DNA of 64,000 nucleotides from Tritrichomonas musculus. Its lineage: Eukaryota > Parabasalia > Tritrichomonadida > Tritrichomonadidae. A program made the position numbers and the translations under genes. Positions 60,115 through 64,000 of this stretch are shown here, piece by piece. The notes under the pieces are model-generated. The model did not search any database and had not been told where the DNA came from. It saw only the letters and a list, made by a program, of their open reading frames with translations. The first letter of the stretch is position 1. Each line of letters opens with the position of its first letter. The stretch is from the NCBI GenBank assembly GCA_039105265.1, contig JAPFFF010000020.1, forward strand, positions 2,435,001 to 2,499,000, in the 5' to 3' direction.

Positions 60115-60164
60115 TTACATATTAATAGATTATATTATGTGTAAAAAAAAGACTCATATTATGT

Positions 60165-62198
60165 TTAGTTTAAAAATGCCTCATCATCTTCTAAGTTCCA
60201 TTCGCCATTCTGTTCTCGATTATATTCTTGTGTGATACCATCGTGCCATTCACCTCCTTCTTCATCATTTCGATGGTCGTACTGCATGCCCTGTCTTTCT
60301 TGTCCAGTATATCTATCGTGTATCAAATTTTCCCTTTCATGTTCATTGACTTCTTGAGCTGATTCTACCATAGCGTGTCCGAAATCATTATAAATCTTAT
60401 TTCTGAGTTGCGCTCTTTGTTCAACAGTCCAATTATTTCCATTAGTATGAAGAACATGTAATAATAGGCTTGAAACTTCTGCATCAACTATTCGTTTTCC
60501 TTCACTCTTTTTACACCATTTCTTAAACTCTTCATGTTCTACTGAGGTGAAACCACGTTTACGAGCAACTGTACTAAGTATATAGTGTTTCCATAATTTT
60601 GACGTAGCCATCATAATTAGTCTTGCCTTGAATTTAGGAGTGATATCTAATATGTTTTGAGTCCTAAGTGCGTTAATAACATCTTCAACAACATGACTAA
60701 CAACATAATCGCGGAATCTAGCAAAGGCATTCTTTCGCTTCTCCTTAACAAAACTGTACCCATCTAACTTGTAATCTCTCCATGCTTCAGGCATTGTATA
60801 TCCTGTCATTTCACCTAAATGATGTGGATTTCCATTGAGGTCATTATTATAACTATAATTCAATTTCTCCTTGAGATATATTGGAACAGTGATTGATTTT
60901 CCGCCATGTTCATTCCTATATTGTTTTCTAGCAGCTGCATCATAATCTGTATAGAAATGAAATCGTGCAGGCCAATCTGACTTTGCTGTTGTGTATCCAT
61001 TAATGTATATTGGATGGTTGCTACCATTTTTAATAATAATATCTGGAATATTATCCCCGTTAACATCTTCATCTGATACAGACCATGGTTGACTATTAGG
61101 GTTTGCTGCATTTCGTTTATTAACAATATCTTGAGCCCCAGCAAGGGTCATTGCTTTTCTTCTTCTTTTGATGTCTTTTTTATTGTCTAGAACGATATCC
61201 CATAATGCATTCATTCCTTGTTTTGGTCCACCAACCCTACCTGGTCTATGTCGAAAATGGTTTATTGATTCAATTGCTATTCTTTGAATTTCTTGGACAT
61301 TGTTCGCTATTGTATTGATATCTACCGGATGTTGAGCAAAAGAATTGTAGGCATTAACTAAATCCTGTAAATTTACTTCTTGTGCCATTTGATTTTGAAA
61401 TAAAAATGTATTATTGTTATTATTAATATTAGTGTTATCTATAATTGGAGTTGTTTCATTGGCAAAGCCAAGGCCAGCGGCGCTGTCATTAGGGGGTCTT
61501 CTTCTTAATGCATTCAATGGATTCAATTCTGGAAAAGTCTCTCCTGCTCCAAGTCTAAAGAAAAATCCAGAATACTCTTGAGGCTCCCTATGTGAAGTTT
61601 CTGGAGGTAAAGGGGGAATAATATTATTGTCGCTAGAAGCACCTTCACTTTGTGGATATACTCTATTTGTGAAATGGTCCAGACTTTCTTGATATATACG
61701 CCTTACATATTTATGGTGAATATTATCATTTGATGCAAAATCATGTTCATTGAGTATTCTAATGATAGTATGTATAATATTTTTTGGATACGTCTTTTTA
61801 TATTGTTCAAGTGTTTGGGAATTAATTCTTGTTGTGAGTTCATTATAAACACCATTATTTGTTCTAGCCCATTTACTAAACTGATAATCATTAAAATCTT
61901 TTAAATCAGAATAACCTATTGGTCTATCATATGGATTTTCATTTTGAACCCTTTCAATGAATCTATTCATGGTAGTATCATTAACACTATTCCCTTCACG
62001 TAAACCAAATTGAAATTCGTTAAGAGGTTCTACTAAACGAGTAGCATATGATTCGTCCTTAAGTACATATCCTCCTGAAGTAGTAGTAATATTAAACCCT
62101 AATTCATTGTTCAATCTATTACAGTATCCTAATAATTTTTGAGTATTATTGCCTTGCATTACATGACCTGCTTTAAGTATCGCATTTGTTTTACTCAT
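60165..62198 (-). CDS. Large unidentified Polinton protein with a Ca-binding-like loop
   Basis: A 677-residue protein starting at the ATG at 62198 (MSKTNAILKAG). It has a helical N-terminal part, an Asn/Pro-rich linker (about 190-265), and a segment with DVNGDNIPD (about 378-386), an Asp-rich loop like those of calcium-binding repeats. IYINGYTTAKSDWP follows, then a basic helical C-terminal half and an acidic tail. No family is recognised with confidence. It lies between the ATPase and the right end of the element. A structural or internal virion protein is plausible. Confidence 0.55.
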   Translation of the reverse strand: MSKTNAILKAGHVMQGNNTQKLLGYCNRLNNELGFNITTTSGGYVLKDESYATRLVEPLNEFQFGLREGNSVNDTTMNRFIERVQNENPYDRPIGYSDLKDFNDYQFSKWARTNNGVYNELTTRINSQTLEQYKKTYPKNIIHTIIRILNEHDFASNDNIHHKYVRRIYQESLDHFTNRVYPQSEGASSDNNIIPPLPPETSHREPQEYSGFFFRLGAGETFPELNPLNALRRRPPNDSAAGLGFANETTPIIDNTNINNNNNTFLFQNQMAQEVNLQDLVNAYNSFAQHPVDINTIANNVQEIQRIAIESINHFRHRPGRVGGPKQGMNALWDIVLDNKKDIKRRRKAMTLAGAQDIVNKRNAANPNSQPWSVSDEDVNGDNIPDIIIKNGSNHPIYINGYTTAKSDWPARFHFYTDYDAAARKQYRNEHGGKSITVPIYLKEKLNYSYNNDLNGNPHHLGEMTGYTMPEAWRDYKLDGYSFVKEKRKNAFARFRDYVVSHVVEDVINALRTQNILDITPKFKARLIMMATSKLWKHYILSTVARKRGFTSVEHEEFKKWCKKSEGKRIVDAEVSSLLLHVLHTNGNNWTVEQRAQLRNKIYNDFGHAMVESAQEVNEHERENLIHDRYTGQERQGMQYDHRNDEEGGEWHDGITQEYNREQNGEWNLEDDEAFLN

Positions 62199-62319
62199 TT
62201 GAATGCTATTAAATGACAAACTTTTTTGTTTGGCCTTTGCTTATGCAAATGCAAAAAAAATAATGGCCCATATAAGTATACCTATTATAAGCCACAAGCA
62301 GAGCTTAAGTCTTGTGTTT

Positions 62320-62790
62320 TCACAAGCCACATTCTTTGATGAATTGTTGATAGTTAGTCTTTAAGCGGGATTCTATTTCTTTAACCAAACTGTATGTGTC
62401 ATAATTTCGAATATCATGGTATACTATTTCTTTTCCATCTCTATTAGTAAACTTTTTTGGTTCACGTTCAATGACCAAATTTTGTAGATTCTCTTTAGTG
62501 TTTATGTTGAAATGTGCACCTTTAGATTTGGCTTTAATATATAATTTTTCACATTCAAACAGCTTGCATAAATCATTATATTTCAATTGTTGCCTCTTCC
62601 AAAGTGATATTAATATTGGTTTAAATACTACATAATTACTATCAAATCTATCTTCATATACTGTATCTTTACTAAATAAAACATAATATTCATATGCATT
62701 TGTTTTTAAATCAATTGTATGCTCTTTAATAAATTCCTCTAATTTATCACATAATTTATTAATAGAAACGTATGCAACTTGTTTAGTCAT
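62320..62790 (-). CDS. Unidentified protein at the right end of element 2
   Basis: A 156-residue protein of mixed alpha/beta character (YVSINKLCDKLEEFI, YYVLFSKDTVYEDRF, FNINTKENLQNLVIERE) with a charged C-terminal helix. No family is recognised. It is the outermost gene, 75 bases inside the right terminal repeat, and reads inward. Confidence 0.55.
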   Translation of the reverse strand: MTKQVAYVSINKLCDKLEEFIKEHTIDLKTNAYEYYVLFSKDTVYEDRFDSNYVVFKPILISLWKRQQLKYNDLCKLFECEKLYIKAKSKGAHFNINTKENLQNLVIEREPKKFTNRDGKEIVYHDIRNYDTYSLVKEIESRLKTNYQQFIKECGL

Positions 62791-62864
62791 TTTTTGGTGT
62801 TATTTGTATTGCGGATAAAAAATTAAAATTAAAAGAATAAAAATAAAATTTTGAGAGAATAACA

Positions 62865-62920
62865 TTTTATATCACAATTCACAAAATTTTTTTAAAATTT
62901 TATTTTCAATATTTTTAAAA
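62865..62920 (-). repeat. Right terminal inverted repeat of element 2
   Basis: TTTTATATCACAATTCAC through CAATATTTTTAAAA is the reverse complement of the left copy at 46090-46152, apart from 7 extra bases there. Confidence 0.75.
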
Positions 62921-64000
62921 GGGAAATTACCATTTTTCCCCAACTTTTTTTATATCACATTTCAACCTGGGGAAAAATGGTTTTTTGCATAAAATTTTAT
63001 AAAAAAAATGTAAATTTTAACCATTTTTCCCCAACTTTTAAATCAGTCAACATTCGGCCTTTTTAATACAGTATCAACTCTTTTCTAGCATGGTTAATCA
63101 TTATTAAGGGTACAAATAAAGTTTTTTTTGAATTTTTTTTTTAATCAAATATCTTATCAAATGCAAAAATTATCGTTTCAAAAATTTAACTGTTCAAATA
63201 AAGTTAAAATTATCTAGTAGCATTATAAACCAATTTTGAACCTTTATAAACCTGAAATTTACAAATTTTTTATTATATTATGAATAATCCGATCTTATTT
63301 CAGGAAGATGAATGCAGGGTAATTTTAAAGATTATTATCTAAAAATACAATATAAATAAATATAAATGAGAATTTTGCTCAATCACTATTTTTTCACTAA
63401 TATATTAGCTCCAACTTTTTTAATAATTGAATTAAAAAGATTTTTATTGTCTAAAATGATATATTCTATACTAATACACTTTTTAATGCATATTTTTATT
63501 GAAATTCAAGATAAGATGATTTCTCTAATTTTCCTAATATTCTATCTCAATTTATTGATTATTTAAATAATATCATAAATTTAATCATAATGCGAATAAA
63601 TAATTGCTATGCTACCTTTTTTTCCTGGGAAGAATGGTTGCATATTCATTATACACTTATGGAGTGTTTTTGATAACCTACACATAAGAAAATTTTTCAT
63701 TTTGAAAAAAAGTGTTTATTTTACATAAATCCTTTATATTTTTAGGTTTTGAATTTATAAATCATAGTATAATCGTTTTATTTATATATATATTAAAATA
63801 CAGGCAAAAACATGATATTTTATATTACAATGAGATTTTTATTTCAAACGAACTTCATCATTTTTCTGATATGAATTGACATGTGATTTTTTCTTTTTTG
63901 TTATGATTATTTTTCAAAAGTACTTCATATTCTTCTCTAATTTGGTTCTGAATTTACCTAAAATAAAATGAAAAATATTGCTTTTTTCATTTTCTCTTAT
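62921..64000. other. AT-rich right flank
   Basis: Apart from the ACCATTTTTCCCC repeats just outside element 2, I see only low-complexity AT DNA. A 66-codon frame at 63366 has no domain and is not supported as a gene. Confidence 0.5.
62929..63032. repeat. Direct and inverted ACCATTTTTCCCC repeats outside element 2
   Basis: ACCATTTTTCCCCAACTTTT occurs at 62929 and again at 63020. An inverted GGGGAAAAATGG lies between them at 62969-62980. They are immediately outside the right terminal repeat and are not present on the left side. Confidence 0.65.

Larger units (their letters stand above)
46090..62920. mobile_element. Polinton/Maverick element 2
   Basis: A 16.8-kb self-synthesizing transposon, normal in length for the family. 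It encodes a protein-primed DNA polymerase, a retroviral-type integrase, an A32-like packaging ATPase, a candidate capsid protein, a fibre-like protein and several small proteins. Short terminal inverted repeats flank it. It is AT-rich like the host, unlike element 1, and clearly diverged from it at protein level. The long frames are open and I see no obvious break, so it looks whole and fairly young. I do not recognise a cysteine protease gene. The exact ends are uncertain. Confidence 0.9.

Noticed and set aside
62199-62219. Longer start for the 677-residue protein
   Set aside because: The extension starts with TTG; the ATG at 62198 is used instead.
63366-63566. 66-codon hydrophobic frame
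   Set aside because: Phe/Leu/Ile-rich chance frame in AT-rich DNA.

Overview
The window looks like a trichomonad (parabasalid) nuclear genome, most like a Tritrichomonas-type species. The evidence is very AT-rich intergenic DNA, compact genes with no introns seen, short initiator-like TCAYW sites just upstream of host ATGs, and typical trichomonad gene families: TKL-like kinases with Sel1 or ankyrin repeats, BspA-like leucine-rich repeats, Myb domains and several DNA transposons. The species is inferred from content only.

Layout. (1) 1 to about 18.64 kb is most of one Polinton/Maverick (element 1); its left end lies outside the window. It carries capsid-type genes, an HNH nuclease, a KilA-N protein, a bZIP-like protein, a giant fibre-like protein of 2283 aa and a protein-primed family B DNA polymerase. 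(2) 18.6 to 46.1 kb is host DNA: a transposase-Myb fragment abutting element 1, several short inverted-repeat elements, a LAG1-type ceramide synthase, a tRNA-Ser(AGA), an HD-domain hydrolase, Sel1 and kinase-Sel1 genes, a BspA-like relic, an ankyrin-kinase locus with a 188-bp tandem array, a 609-bp inverted-repeat element and a decayed DExH helicase. (3) About 46.09 to 62.92 kb is a second, diverged Polinton (element 2, 16.8 kb) with short terminal inverted repeats. It carries polymerase, integrase, fibre-like protein, capsid-like protein, packaging ATPase and accessory genes. (4) 62.9 to 64 kb is AT-rich flank with no gene I can support.

How the genes fit together. In both Polintons the polymerase replicates the element. 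The integrase (seen in element 2; its element 1 counterpart would lie left of the window) inserts it. The capsid, amphipathic, ATPase and fibre-like proteins form a virion-like module. The two elements share a divergent fibre/small-protein gene pair with start codons 16 to 17 bp apart, an amphipathic small protein beside the capsid gene, a small conserved protein beside the fibre gene, and an OTU-like Cys/His region ahead of the polymerase exonuclease domain. Element 1 alone has a likely regulatory cassette (HNH, KilA-N, bZIP) behind a 75-bp repeat array of promoter-like boxes and palindromes. The visible open frames of both elements look whole, which suggests fairly recent insertions.
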